DNA of 64,000 nucleotides from CADEED01 sp963839685 (GTDB lineage Bacteria; Pseudomonadota; Gammaproteobacteria; Steroidobacterales; Steroidobacteraceae): positions 1 to 64,000 of the forward strand of contig CAWIVS010000002.1 in assembly GCA_963839685.1 (NCBI GenBank), read 5' to 3'. The position numbers and the translations under genes are program-made. Shown here piece after piece: positions 19,843 to 30,071 of this stretch. How positions within the stretch are numbered: the first letter of the stretch is position 1; each line of letters begins with the position of its first letter. The notes below the pieces were generated by a model. It worked only from the letters and a program-made list of their open reading frames with translations. It had not been told where the DNA came from and searched no databases.

Positions 19843-22800
19843 ATCGCAGCAGACTCAAGCGCGTTACGGCGTGGACGGCCGGTGCGCTGGCCGTGCCTTT
19901 GTTGCTGCTCGCCGGTATGACCGCCTGGTTGCTTTTCACGACCTCCGGTGCGCGCTGGATTGCGGGCACCGTGACGCAGCGCTTCGCGCCGCAGGTAAAG
20001 TACGGCGCGCTCGACGGGACCATCGCCGGGGTGCTCGAGGTCCGTGATTTCCGTTTCGAGGGTGGTGCGGAGCAGGCGAAGATCCGCATCGAGCGCATAA
20101 CCGTCGATCCCACGTTGTCGATGCTTCTGTCGCGCACGCTGCGCATCGAGCGCGCCACGGTTGCGGGACTCACCTTTACGCTGCCCGAGCAGCCAAAAGA
20201 AGATGAGGAAGACCAGCCGCTGTGGGTCGAGCCGCCGCTCGACGTGGTCGTCAGGGAGTTCGCGCTCGCGGACGCGCGGGTTTTCGAGGGTCGCGAGCAG
20301 CTCGTACAGGTGCGGCAGTTGGGCGTCGCCGCGCGCTGGAGTCGGGATGAGCTGGTGATCGAGCGCCTCGAGCTGCTGCCCGGGGATATTGCCGGAAGCC
20401 TTTCGGCGAGCGGCCGCATCACCCCGGAGGGCAACACCGTGCGCGGCGCATTGAAGGCCCGCTGGCGCGACGTGGTCATTCCCGAGAAGCTCGCGGGTCG
20501 GACGCTGGCGAGTGAAGGTGAACTGGACCTCGACGGGACCCCGGATCGATTTGCCGCGCGCGGCAAGCTCGATTTCGGACCGCCCGAAGATCTTGCCCAC
20601 ATCGAGCTCGCGATCAATGGCACGAATCGGGCGGCCACCATCCGGACATTTGACGTCACGCAGCGTGCCGGCCGACTGAGTCTTGCGGGGGACGTGCAAT
20701 ACGATCCGCGCCTCGCCTGGAATCTCACGGCCCGCGCCGATGACTTCAATCCCGGCGCGTTTGCCGCGCAATGGCCGGGTCGCATCGATCTCGATTTCGC
20801 GACCCGCGGTGCTCTTGCAGAGCAGGGGCCACGAGGGACGGTGCGGATCGCGACACTTTCGGGCGAACTTCGCGGCCGTCCGCTGGCCGGCAAGGGCGAG
20901 ATGGAGTTCGCGGCGCCGTCGCGCCTCGCCGGTGTCGTGGAGCTTGCTTCCGGCAAGAGCCGTATCACGGTTCGCGGCGAGACCGATGAAGCCATCAACG
21001 CCACGGTGGACCTGCGCGTGGCCGTGCTCAATGACTGGATCCCCGACACGCGCGGTAGTTTGACCGGGCAATTTCGCGTGCGCGGCGCCTGGCCAAAACT
21101 CTCGATCGAAGGGTCGGCGGATGGCAAGTCGCTGGCCGTCGGCGCCAGGCGCGACGCGAACGGCCAGGACGCAGCGGCCGCAAAAGTGGGTAGCGTGCAC
21201 GTTGCCGCATCCGTGGAAACGCCGCTCGATCCGCAAGGCAAGATCGAGATCACGGCGCGGGACGTCCAGGCAGCGGGGCTGAAGTTCAAGAATGCGCACC
21301 TGAACGGCTCCGGCAACCAGGTGAAGCACCAGGTCGTGCTCGAGGCGAGCGGTGACCGGCTCGATGCCGTGGTGAGAATTGCCGGCGGCATCACCAAGGG
21401 CGGCTGGAGCGGCGAGCTGGCAAAGCTCGAGCTCGATGCGACGGAGGTTGCGCGCCTCGCGCTGCGCGCTCCCGCGCGCGTGGTCTACGACGCCGGTGCA
21501 TTCAGCATCACCGAGAGCTGCTTCGTGTCCGATGAGAGCTCGTTGTGCCTCGCCGCCAACCTCGAGCGCGACGGCGCGCTGCAGGCGAGCTACTCATTCG
21601 ATCGCGTGCAACTGGGGCTGGCGAATGCTCTCGCGCCGGATGCCCTGCCGGGGCAGTTGCGCGGAGAGTTGCGCGGAGCGGGCAAGGTCCGTCGCACGCC
21701 GGATGGGCAATGGTTCGGGGATGCACGTATTGCGTCGCCCTCCGCACAACTGGTGCTGCTCGACGAGGAACCCGGGGAAAGCGCGCTCGGACAACACACT
21801 TTCCTGCTCTACGAGAATCTCGACGTACAAGCGAACCTCGAGGGTACGCGGGGCAGTGCGCGCCTGTCAGCGGGGCTCGACCATGGCGGCAAAGTTGCCG
21901 GTAACGTTTCCATGAGCAACCTGACGGCCGCCGCGCCAGCGCTGCGCGGCGATGTCAGCGCGTCGATGCCGACACTTGCGCCTTTCACGGCGTTTGTGCC
22001 GACCGTTGCCAATCTCGACGGCTCGGTGGACGCCCGGATCCAGATCGGCGGCACGACCTCGGCGCCCGAGCTCACCGGCAATGTTGCAGGCCACGAAGCT
22101 GCAGGCGGATCTGGGTCAGCTCGGCATCGAGTTGCGAGAGGGTGAAGTGCACGCGGAGGCGGCGCGCGGTGGAGGATTTCGGCTTGCAGGCCAGGTGAAA
22201 TCCGGCAAGGGTCACCTGGAATTGCAGGGCACGATGAGCGAGCGGGGCATGGTGGACGTCCGTATCAACGGCGAGAACTTCCTTGCGGCCGACATTCCCG
22301 CGGCCAACGTGACCGTGACGCCGGACCTGGCGCTCACCGGAGATCAAAAGGGCTATCTACTCAAGGGTGAGGTCGACATTCTTCGCGCCGCCATCAACCT
22401 GCAGAAGATGCCCAAGGACGAGGCGCCGGGTGTTTCGCCCGACGTCGTGATTGTGCGAAACGGGCAGGTGGTACAGGCCGCCACGAAAGAATCCGTGCTG
22501 CCGCTCACCGCCGCGGTGACGGTCAAACTCGGCGAACAGATCAACATCGTCGGGTACGGCCTCGACGCCGCCGTCACCGGGCAGCTCGTGGTACGTGAGG
22601 CGCCCGGTGAACCCGCCACGGGCTCGGGCCAGCTCACGGTGTCCGGCAAGTACAAGGCGTACGGCCAGGATCTCACCATCGAAGAGGGTCGGCTGCTGTT
22701 CGCCGGCACGCCGCTGGACAACCCGCGCCTGTCGCTGGTCGCCATGCGCGAAATCGACGAAGACCTGTCTACCGGCCTGCGCATCACCGGCTCCGCGAAG

Positions 22801-23217
22801 CGACCGGTGGTCACGGTGGTTTCGGAGCCCGAAGTGGGTGAAGCCGATGCATTGTCCTACCTCGTCACCGGGCGCTCGCTCTCCGACGTGGGCAGTGCCA
22901 GTGGCAGCTCGCAGGACGCGCTGGCCTCCGCCACCCGTTCGCTCGAAGGCGCCGCGGGCGGACTGATCGCCAAGCGCATCGGCAAACGCCTCGGACTCGA
23001 TGAAGCCGGCGTCGAGGAGAACGAGATGATCGGCGGCTCGGCGCTCACCGTCGGTGAGTACCTCTCGCCCCAGCTGTACCTGAGCTTTGGAGTGGGCTTG
23101 TTCGAACCGGGAGAAGTGATCGCGCTGCGCTACAAGCTCTCGGACGATGTGGGCGTCAAAGTCGAGCGCGGCCCCATGGAAACGCGGGCCGGCGTCGAAT
23201 ACCGCATCGAGAAGTAG
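19839..23217 (+). CDS. tamB: TamB, inner-membrane-anchored AsmA-like assembly protein, one frameshift
   Basis: Periplasm-spanning partner of TamA, implicated in assembly of some outer-membrane proteins and lipid transport. One N-terminal transmembrane helix (WTAGALAVPLLLLAGMTAWLLF) precedes a very long beta-taco repeat region. Frame changes near 22083: LTGN in the first frame continues as LQATKLQADLGQLGIELREG in the next. The C-terminal DUF490 domain is intact, with EGRLLFAGTPLDNPRLSLVA and the end GVKVERGPMETRAGVEYRIE. About 1126 codons in all, close to the usual length. One extra base explains the break. Confidence 0.9.
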
Positions 23218-23439
23218 CGTATGTCTTTGAAGAGCGGACGAAACTTGTAGCCGAAGCCAAACAACCCGCTGGCGCGACGCCGGTCGCCGCTGTCACCGCA
23301 GCTTTTTGATCCAGAACGGGCCGGAATTGCGCTCTATGGTCAAAGTCGACAGTTCGGCATCGAGAGCGTCCGCGCCCCATGGTTTCCCGCAAAACCCTAT
23401 TGCAGAATCGCCGGCCTTCCTGCCCGGGCCGGAGGTTGT

Positions 23440-23949
23440 TTGGCCGAGGGAATCGAAGAGCGTTTCCAGGCGAGCTACGCGGACATCCTGCGACTTGCCC
23501 GGGCGCGGCTGTCGCGCGAGCGGTCGCCGATATCGACCGTCACGCTGGCGCACGAGCTGTATCTCAACCTGCGCGGTCGTGCCGATCTGAAATTTGCCTC
23601 TCCTGGTGCGTTCATGGCCTATGCCAGCCGCGCGATGCGCTCGCTGCTGGTGGATATGGCGCGCGAGCGCCTGGCGCAGAAGCGTTCGGCGGAGCTCTTG
23701 CCATTGACGCTGGGGGCCGAGGTGCCGGACCTGGCGGGCACACCCGAACAACTCGTGGCGCTCGACGAAGCGCTCAATCGCCTCGGCAACCTGGACGCGC
23801 GTCTGATGCGCGTGGCGGAGTTGCGGGTGATCATGGGTCTGGACGTGGCAGAGGTAGCCGAAGCGCTCGGCGTATCGGAGCCGACCATCAAGCGCGACTG
23901 GCAACGGGCCAAGGCCTACTTGTACGAGGCGCTCGGAGTCAAGCCGTGA
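23440..23949 (+). CDS. ECF-family RNA polymerase sigma factor
   Basis: A 169-residue sigma factor with region 2 (FQASYADILRLARARL...LAHELYLNL) and region 4 helix-turn-helix (LRVIMGLDVAEVAEALGVSEPTIKRDWQRAKAYL). The TTG start has GGAGG four bases upstream. Its stop overlaps the GTG of the kinase gene by four bases, so both are translated from one message. No anti-sigma factor is present; the adjacent Ser/Thr kinase probably controls it, as in ECF groups paired with eukaryote-like kinases. The regulon is unknown. Confidence 0.9.
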   Translation: MAEGIEERFQASYADILRLARARLSRERSPISTVTLAHELYLNLRGRADLKFASPGAFMAYASRAMRSLLVDMARERLAQKRSAELLPLTLGAEVPDLAGTPEQLVALDEALNRLGNLDARLMRVAELRVIMGLDVAEVAEALGVSEPTIKRDWQRAKAYLYEALGVKP

Positions 23950-26519
23950 GCGATGTCGAGGCGCTGGACTGGCTCGACCGGCTGCTCGCCGCGGATGAGC
24001 CACAGCGTCGCGCTTCGCTGGCCACTCTCGAGCAGGACGATCCAGAACTGCACGCACGCCTCGAGCGCTTGCTGGTCAATGCGCTGGCGCCGGAGAACTC
24101 CCGCGTACTCGCGGCTCCCGTGCTCGACGGCGTCGCACGGTTGAATGTCGAAGTCACCCGCACGCTGCAGCCCGGCGACGTGCTCGCCGGTTATCGCCTG
24201 ATTCGCGAGCTGGGCCGCGGCGGCATGTCGGTGGTGTGGCTGGCGGAGCGTGCCGACGGCGTGGTGAAGCGCGCGGTCGCGCTCAAGATGCCCATGTTCA
24301 TGCTGCAGGGTGGGGACGTGGAGCGCTTCGCGCGCGAGCGGGACGCGTTGGCTGCGCTCAGTCATCCGAACGTCGCGCGTCTTTATGACGCCGGCGTGTT
24401 GCCCTCCGGCCAGCCGTTCATCGTGCTCGAACACGTCGACGGCCTGCCGTTCACCGTCCATTGCGATGCGCAGCGGCTCGACCTGCGCGCGCGGCTACGG
24501 CTCTTCCTGCAGGTGCTCGGCGCGGTCGAGCACGCCCACAAACATCTCATCGTGCATCGCGACCTGAAGCCGTCCAACATCCTGGTCGATGCCGAAGGGC
24601 AGGTGAAGCTGCTCGACTTCGGCATCGCCAAACTGCTGGGCGAGAACGAAGGCGCCGCGCCGTTGACCGAGATGGTCGGTGCGGCGATGACGCCGCTGTA
24701 CGCGGCGCCCGAGCAACTGCGCGGCGCGACGATCTCCACGCTCACCGATGTGTATTCGCTCGGAGTGGTGTTGTACGAACTGCTGACCGGCGCGCTGCCG
24801 TATCGCGGCGCCGGGGTGCGCGCGTCGCTGGTCGAAGTACTGGACTGCCTGGGTCGCGGCACACTGCCGCGCGCCAGTCACGCGGCCATCGATGACGCCG
24901 CGGCCATTGCCCGCGGACGTGCTTCGTCGGCGAAATTGCGCGGCGAACTCGCCGGCGACCTCGACACCATCGTGGGCAAGGCACTGCGTATTGCGCCCGA
25001 CGAGCGCTACGGTTCGGCGGCACATCTGGCCGATGATCTCAAGCGCTATCTCGACCAGAAGCCGATCGCCGCGCGGCCGCCGAGTTTCTGGTATGCGGCG
25101 CGCCTCGCCATCACGCGGCACCGGCTGGCCGCGAGCGTGGCCGGCGTGGGACTCACGCTGGTGGCCGGCGCCAGCCTCGTGGCGTGGACGCAGTACCGCG
25201 AATCACGCGCCCACGCCGAGCGTACCGCGGCGGTGCGCGACTTCATGTTCGAGCTGGTCAACGATGCGGAAGCCTCCGAAGGCCAGCAGGGTGAGGTCAC
25301 GGGCCGGCAGATGGTCGACGGCGCGGTTGCACGTGCCCGCCGCGATTTCGTGGCTCAGCCACAGCTGCAGGGCGAGTTGTTAGGCGAGCTCGGGCGCATG
25401 TATCTGCGGCTCGATGCGGCCGAGGCAGCGGTGCCGGTGCTGGAGGAATCCGTCACGGTGCTCGAGCGCCACGCGCCGCCGGACGATCCGGCGCTCAACA
25501 AGGGACGTGCCTTTCTGGCCGATGCGCTGATGCGCACCGGCGACGATCTGCCACAGATCCGCGCGCTGGCGACGCTGGCGCGCGATGCCTGCTCCAGCGC
25601 GGACGTGGAATGTGCCAAGGCGCGCGCCTACGGCGGGTCATTTTTGAGCCAGCTCGCCTCATTCGAGGGTGACGACGAGGGTGCGCTGGTTGCCATGCGG
25701 CGCAGTGCGTCGGACACCGGGTTTGCCTTTGGTGCGCGGCACGAAGAGACCGCAATGGCCTTCATGAGCCTGGCGATCACCGCGCGAAACGCCGGGCACC
25801 TCATCGAAGCCGGCACTGCCATGCAGCGCGCAGTGGCGGCCGCGCAGGATCTGCGCATGCGCGCTGCGGATCGCACCAGCCTGGATCGCACCATGGCGCT
25901 GATCGACTTTGATCTTGGTCATTATGCCGCGGCGCTCGACCGGTTGATGGCCTTGCAGGCGCGACCAGTGGCGGCGGCCGAGGGTGCGCTGCAATTGCGC
26001 CTGCTGGCGACCGTCTATATCGAGCTGGGAGACGCCGCAAACGCTCTGCAGAGTGCCGATGCGGCGATCGCGAAACTGGCCGGGCAAGACGATGCCGCGA
26101 GTGCACTGCCATACGCCCAGCAAATTCGCGCTCGCGCCCTGGCGCTCGCCAATCGACCCAAAGAAGCCCTGGCGCAGGTCGACGAAGTGCTGCGTCAGTT
26201 GCTGGCACTTGGGCGTGCGCCGAACGCCATCGACGTGTTGCGCGCCAGCCGTTATCGCGCCGAGTTCCTGCTCGCGGCCGGACGCGTGACGGAAGGCTTG
26301 CAGCTGCTGCGCGAGCTGCACGCGCAACACGCGGGCGGCGGTACTTCGCCGATCGAACACGGCTTGCTGCTGGACGCGCTGGGTAGCGCCGAAGTGAGGG
26401 CCGGAAACGCCGAGGCGGCTCGCGTGGCGCACGAGGCCGCGCAAGTCGAGCTCGCCAGGCAATTGCCTGCGAATCATCCGTTTTTGAAACGAAATGCGGC
26501 GCTGCGAAGCGGCGCCTGA
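23946..26519 (+). CDS. Membrane Ser/Thr protein kinase with C-terminal TPR-like sensor
   Basis: About 857 residues. A Hanks-type kinase domain spans roughly 85-370: glycine loop LGRGGMSVVWLAE, catalytic loop HRDLKPSNIL, DFG motif LLDFGIAK and APE motif AAPEQLRG. A transmembrane helix follows (LAASVAGVGLTLVAGASLVAW), then about 430 residues of helical, Ala-rich repeats of TPR type outside the membrane. An N-terminal segment before the kinase (EALDWLDRLLAADEPQRR) is typical of sigma-associated kinases. The GTG start overlaps the sigma gene. It probably senses an envelope cue and phosphorylates the ECF sigma factor or its partner; inference. Confidence 0.9.
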   Translation: MSDVEALDWLDRLLAADEPQRRASLATLEQDDPELHARLERLLVNALAPENSRVLAAPVLDGVARLNVEVTRTLQPGDVLAGYRLIRELGRGGMSVVWLAERADGVVKRAVALKMPMFMLQGGDVERFARERDALAALSHPNVARLYDAGVLPSGQPFIVLEHVDGLPFTVHCDAQRLDLRARLRLFLQVLGAVEHAHKHLIVHRDLKPSNILVDAEGQVKLLDFGIAKLLGENEGAAPLTEMVGAAMTPLYAAPEQLRGATISTLTDVYSLGVVLYELLTGALPYRGAGVRASLVEVLDCLGRGTLPRASHAAIDDAAAIARGRASSAKLRGELAGDLDTIVGKALRIAPDERYGSAAHLADDLKRYLDQKPIAARPPSFWYAARLAITRHRLAASVAGVGLTLVAGASLVAWTQYRESRAHAERTAAVRDFMFELVNDAEASEGQQGEVTGRQMVDGAVARARRDFVAQPQLQGELLGELGRMYLRLDAAEAAVPVLEESVTVLERHAPPDDPALNKGRAFLADALMRTGDDLPQIRALATLARDACSSADVECAKARAYGGSFLSQLASFEGDDEGALVAMRRSASDTGFAFGARHEETAMAFMSLAITARNAGHLIEAGTAMQRAVAAAQDLRMRAADRTSLDRTMALIDFDLGHYAAALDRLMALQARPVAAAEGALQLRLLATVYIELGDAANALQSADAAIAKLAGQDDAASALPYAQQIRARALALANRPKEALAQVDEVLRQLLALGRAPNAIDVLRASRYRAEFLLAAGRVTEGLQLLRELHAQHAGGGTSPIEHGLLLDALGSAEVRAGNAEAARVAHEAAQVELARQLPANHPFLKRNAALRSGA

Positions 26520-26541
26520 TCAATCACGTGAGGGAATGACA

Positions 26542-26913
26542 ATGAAAACGACGGTCGTCCGAAGCTTGATGATTTTTCTGGCTGGCGCTGGATGCGCGAC
26601 GGTGATCGCGCAGGTCGGCGAGATGCCGCCGCCGCCGATCACGGTCGAAGACTGGGAAAAACGCGCCATCCGGGTGAGCAACGAGATCGCTTTTCTTGGC
26701 CAGTACGTTGACCTGGCGGAGAACGGCCGCAACCGCATCTTCACCGATCCGGCTGCCTGCGTAACGCCAGTGCCGCCGAAGCCGAACCTCGGTGCGAAGT
26801 TGTGGCTGGTGCGCAAGGGTCTGGGAGCTATCGAGACGATCACCGAGGGGCAGGCACTCGGAGAAGGAGAACTGGTGTACTCGCTAGAGAGGTGTCATCC
26901 GAAAGGCGACTAG
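26542..26913 (+). CDS. Small exported protein of unknown function
   Basis: A 123-residue protein with a signal peptide (VVRSLMIFLAGAGCATVIAQ) that includes a Cys at about residue 18 in a poor lipobox. The mature part is charged, with two Cys (PAACVTPVPP and LERCHPKGD) that could form a disulfide. ATG 26542 is preferred over ATG 26536 because GAGGG is 8 bases upstream. It follows the kinase gene by 22 bp and is probably co-transcribed. Family not recognised. Confidence 0.65.
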   Translation: MKTTVVRSLMIFLAGAGCATVIAQVGEMPPPPITVEDWEKRAIRVSNEIAFLGQYVDLAENGRNRIFTDPAACVTPVPPKPNLGAKLWLVRKGLGAIETITEGQALGEGELVYSLERCHPKGD

Positions 26914-26923
26914 CCGGTCGGGA

Positions 26924-27748
26924 TCACTTCGTGGATTTGTCCTCGGGCAGGCCTAACTTCTTGTAGAGGTCACGGCGGGCGTTCTTGTCGCCCGCGATGA
27001 CCTTGTGGGCGTAGGCGGCGACGTCGAGCGCCACCGCGCGTGGCACCACGATGACGCCGTCACCGTCGGCGACCACGACGTCGCCCGGCATCACCAGCAC
27101 GCCGCCGAGCACGATGGGCCGGTTGACGGACTCGACCTCGTTGCGCCCGGGACGAATGCCCCGGCCGACCTGCTTGAGATACAGCGGCACCTTCTGCGTG
27201 ATGATTTCGTCGGTGTCGCGGCAGGTGTTGCTGGTGATGACGCCCACCGCACCGTGCAATTTCCAGTTCATGATGTTGTTGGAGCCGATGGAGCCGACGT
27301 CGGTCTCCGGCGCTTCCTCGATCACCACCACGCTGCCTTCGCGCAGCAGCGGTACGAACGGTTCGGGCGTGCGCCGGGTATAGAAGTCACCCACCCACTG
27401 GTCGAATTCGGCCTCGGCACGCTTGCCGGCCGGCGGCTGCTGCGTGGGTACGTAGCGCACGGTCACTGCGATGCCGATGATGCGATGACTGTAGTTGACG
27501 GTGTCCTTCCACAGCGGGTGGATGTCAGGGTTGACGAGGCCGATGTCCTGCAACCCCACGAAGTCCATGCCATCGGAAACGTCCGCGACCCGCAGGCCTT
27601 CGAAGGCCTTGAGCACCTTGCGGTCGTCTTCCAGCGAATACACCTTCACGGGCATGAGCGTCGCGCCGGCGCGCAAGCTCTCGGTGGCGTCGGCGGACAG
27701 GGCGAGGGACGTGACGCCCATGGCGAGCGCCGCAAACAAACTACGCAT
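26924..27748 (-). CDS. Exported RraA-like protein (HMG aldolase/RraA fold)
   Basis: A 274-residue protein with a signal peptide (LFAALAMGVTSLALSADA) on an RraA/4-hydroxy-4-methyl-2-oxoglutarate aldolase-type domain. Seen: LRVADVSDGMDFVGLQDIG, GIAVTVRYVP, WKLHGAVGVITSNTCRDTDEI and the core GGVLVMPGDVVVADGDGVIVVP. Cytosolic relatives are divalent-metal aldolases/decarboxylases or RNase E inhibitors; an exported version cannot inhibit RNase E, so a catabolic lyase role is more likely. It lies 30 bp after the PepSY gene. Confidence 0.82.
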   Translation of the reverse strand: MRSLFAALAMGVTSLALSADATESLRAGATLMPVKVYSLEDDRKVLKAFEGLRVADVSDGMDFVGLQDIGLVNPDIHPLWKDTVNYSHRIIGIAVTVRYVPTQQPPAGKRAEAEFDQWVGDFYTRRTPEPFVPLLREGSVVVIEEAPETDVGSIGSNNIMNWKLHGAVGVITSNTCRDTDEIITQKVPLYLKQVGRGIRPGRNEVESVNRPIVLGGVLVMPGDVVVADGDGVIVVPRAVALDVAAYAHKVIAGDKNARRDLYKKLGLPEDKSTK

Positions 27749-27778
27749 GTGAGACCCCCTTGGTTTGATTATGGGGTG

Positions 27779-29042
27779 TCAGGCCTCGCGCCGCATGGGA
27801 ATCAGCCAGGTGCTGAGCGCGAGCACCACCACCGAGGCGCCGAGCACCGGCAGCAACAGTGCCACTGCGACGATGCCGGTCATGAGTCCGCGGCCGATGC
27901 GAAATGCCGGTACGGCTGGCGCCGGGACGCCGAGAGTTCCCGCGGGTCGGCGGCGCCACCACATCACGATGGCGGACACGCAGATGGTCAGCAGACCCAG
28001 CGCGGTGAACAGCCCGAGCAGCTGGTTGGCGATGCCGAAGAGCTGGCCCTCGTGCGCCGCGATGCCGACGTGGATGGCCTTGTCGAGCGTCGACTTGTCC
28101 GCGAACCGATCCTCGTGGAGCAGGGCGCCGGTGACCGGATCGAGCGCCAGTTCGCGCACCCGCGGCCGGTTCTGGGTTTCCGAGCGCACGCGCCAATGCG
28201 GCTGGTTCTCGTTGGGTAGATAGAGCCGCACGGGCGGGTCGAGCTGATACGGCGCGACGCGCGCGATGACGTCGTCTACCTTGAGCGGCGTCGCCACCGA
28301 ATCTGCCGCGAGCCTGGCGGCGATGCGCGGCGTGTTCGTCCGCGCTGTTCGTGGCCCAGTCGCGCGGCGCGGGCGCCACCCAGCCGCGGATCCGGCCGAT
28401 GCCGTCGCCGGCCACCGTGGTCCACGGCATGGCCGTCACCAGCAGGAAGATCGCCAGCGACGAAATCCAGATGCCGCTCACCGCGTGCAGGTCGCGCCAC
28501 AACTGGCGACGTCCACCACCGAAGCGCGGATACAACACACCGCCGAGTCCGCGCGTCTCCCGCGGCCACCACAGGTACAGGCCGGTGCCCAGCATGATCA
28601 GCGCCCAGCTCGCCGCGAGTTCGACGAGCAGGGAGCCGGTCTTGCCGACCAGCAGCTCGCCATGAATCATGCGCACGATCTCGGTGAGGCGCGAGGTGTG
28701 CGGCACCGACTTCAGGATGGCGAGTGTTTCGGGATGAACGTAGACGATGCGGCCCGCGCCGTCGGGCGCATAAACATGTACCCGCACCGCATCGTCGGGC
28801 TCGGGCGGGACTTCGTAGACGAACAGTTTCGAGCCGGGTATCGAGGCGATGGCGGCCGCGATCTGCGCCTCGCCGCTGGCGCGCCGGCCCGTGACCTGTA
28901 GCGAATCCACATCCCGATCGGCGAGCGCATCGATCTGCGGCTTGAAGAGGTAGATCGAGCCGGTCAGCGCCAGCACGATGACGAAGGGAATGCAGAACAG
29001 TCCGGCATGAAAATGCCAGCGCCACAGTCCCCGGTAAGTCAT
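27779..29042 (-). CDS. PepSY-associated transmembrane protein, one frameshift
   Basis: Inner-membrane protein of the PepSY_TM family, often iron-siderophore linked. It starts MTYRGLWRWHFHAGLFCIPF; a helix follows, then a PepSY-type periplasmic part (AAAIASIPGSKLFVYEVPPE) and RLTEIVRMIHGELLVGKTG plus paired helices. Frame is lost near 28335 and resumes at TPRIAARLAADSVATPLKVD, then continues through further PepSY and membrane segments to STWLIPMRREA. One surplus base explains the break. The start ATG 29042 has no clear ribosome binding site; GTG 29051 is an alternative. It is upstream of the RraA-like gene on the same strand. Confidence 0.82.
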
Positions 29043-29134
29043 TGTCGCCACGGGGTGTGATTATCCCGAAAAAGACCGGGATGTCCCCATTGGGGGCGGC
29101 CCCGGAATTCTGGTATCTTTCGCGCCCTCCCGGT

Positions 29135-29209
29135 AGTCGCGTAGCTCAGTGGTAGAGCACCTCCTTGACATGGAGGTGGTCGGTGGTTCGATCCCACTCG
29201 CGACTACCA
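29135..29209 (+). tRNA. tRNA-Val(GAC)
   Basis: A complete 75-nt cloverleaf with acceptor AGTCGCG/CGCGACT, D-arm GCTC-AGTGGTA-GAGC, anticodon stem CCTCC/GGAGG with loop TTGACAT (anticodon GAC), T-arm GTGG-TTCGATC-CCAC, discriminator A and encoded CCA. Its 3' half is repeated at 31594-31639 and its 3' end at 17914-17947, which suggests it has served as an integration site. Confidence 0.97.
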
Positions 29210-29253
29210 ATCAAATCAATCAGTTGCAGGTTGAGGGTAGTCCCCGAAGCTTG

Positions 29254-29291
29254 GGGGACACCCTGGGGACACCGCGCTGAATCGGGGACAC
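29254..29291 (+). repeat. Three GGGGACAC direct repeats downstream of tRNA-Val
   Basis: GGGGACACC at 29254-29262 and 29265-29273, and GGGGACAC at 29284-29291, in the same orientation within 40 bases, starting 45 bases after the tRNA. Repeats placed like this next to a tRNA attachment site resemble arm-type sites of tyrosine integrases. No integrase gene remains nearby. Apart from these, the stretch 29210-29479 shows nothing recognisable. Confidence 0.5.
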
Positions 29292-29479
29292 GAGAGTAGT
29301 TTTCTCATCTCCGCACCGCGTCTCGCGTACCCCTTGGGCCCTAACAACCTCCGTCAGCGATCTCGTCTCCTACGCGATCACAGCGCATCGCCAGCACGTT
29401 CTAACGCGTCTCGCGCGTGCGCACTCGGGCGCATGATCCCTGGCACATGGCGCCCCTGATTTCCCCGGAGACTCCTGCA

Positions 29480-29614
29480 ATGAATCTCACTGTGACGCGC
29501 GAAACGGCCGCGCTGAACGATCCGTCCGCCGTTGAATCCTTGCTCGCTCCGCTGCCGACGCCGCAGCTGGTGCGCGCCAACCTTGCGAACGTCGGCGATG
29601 CGGCGCGGCCCTAG
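29480..29614 (+). CDS. Candidate 44-residue small protein
   Basis: Frame MNLTVTRETAALNDPSAVES continuing to LANVGDAARP. ATG is preceded by GGAG about 9 bases upstream. It has no cysteine and no membrane helix, and a composition like a real acidic-neutral small protein. It overlaps the 3' end of the opposite-strand hypothetical gene, so only one of the two tails may be real. No family recognised. Confidence 0.3.
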   Translation: MNLTVTRETAALNDPSAVESLLAPLPTPQLVRANLANVGDAARP

Positions 29615-30071
29615 ATTTCTTGAGCTGGCGCGCCGGCAGCAACAGGTCGTCGATGTCGCCGCGCGACTCGATCGCCGCCACACTCGCGCACACGTCATGC
29701 GCCTCCGAGTCCGTCATCGGTTTGTCCGCGACATCATATGAACGCATTTCGATGGCTCGCAGTTCGAAAGTCCGGGCCGCGAGCGCATCCTGCATGCATT
29801 GCCATTCGACGCAGCGCTTGCGTAATTCGGCGAACCAGCTTTGCTGCGCAGCTTCGTCCGCGACATCGGGCGTGACGCGATGGGCAGCAGCGAATGCCCG
29901 TTCCATTCTCTGGTAGATATCCGCCATGCGTTCGGTGCAGCTACGCCTGGCGTCGCCCGGCTGGCGTTCGCACATGCTTTCTGCAAACGCCGGCGCGGTC
30001 ATGTTCTGAGCCGAACCTGCCGCGGAAAATAGACCAGCCACGGCGATCCAAAGACCGGCACTTCGATTCAT
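29487..30071 (-). CDS. Exported protein of unknown function in tRNA-Val island
   Basis: About 194 residues with a signal peptide (MNRSAGLWIAVAGLFSAAGS). The mature part has Cys-rich helical sequence (ESMCERQPGDARRSCTERMADIYQRME and FAELRKRCVEWQCMQDALAARTFEL), loosely like LprI-type small secreted proteins. ATG 30071 has GGAGG upstream. The last 45 or so residues become very Arg-rich and low in complexity, so the true C-terminus may be in another frame. It lies inside the tRNA-flanked island. Confidence 0.5.
   Translation of the reverse strand: MNRSAGLWIAVAGLFSAAGSAQNMTAPAFAESMCERQPGDARRSCTERMADIYQRMERAFAAAHRVTPDVADEAAQQSWFAELRKRCVEWQCMQDALAARTFELRAIEMRSYDVADKPMTDSEAHDVCASVAAIESRGDIDDLLLPARQLKKSRAAPHRRRSQGWRAPAAASAAERARIQRRTDRSARPFRASQ

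Noticed and set aside
19632..21397. Two leftward frames of about 565 residues over tamA and tamB
   Set aside because: Antisense to tamAB; Arg/Ala/Ser-rich with no recognisable domain.
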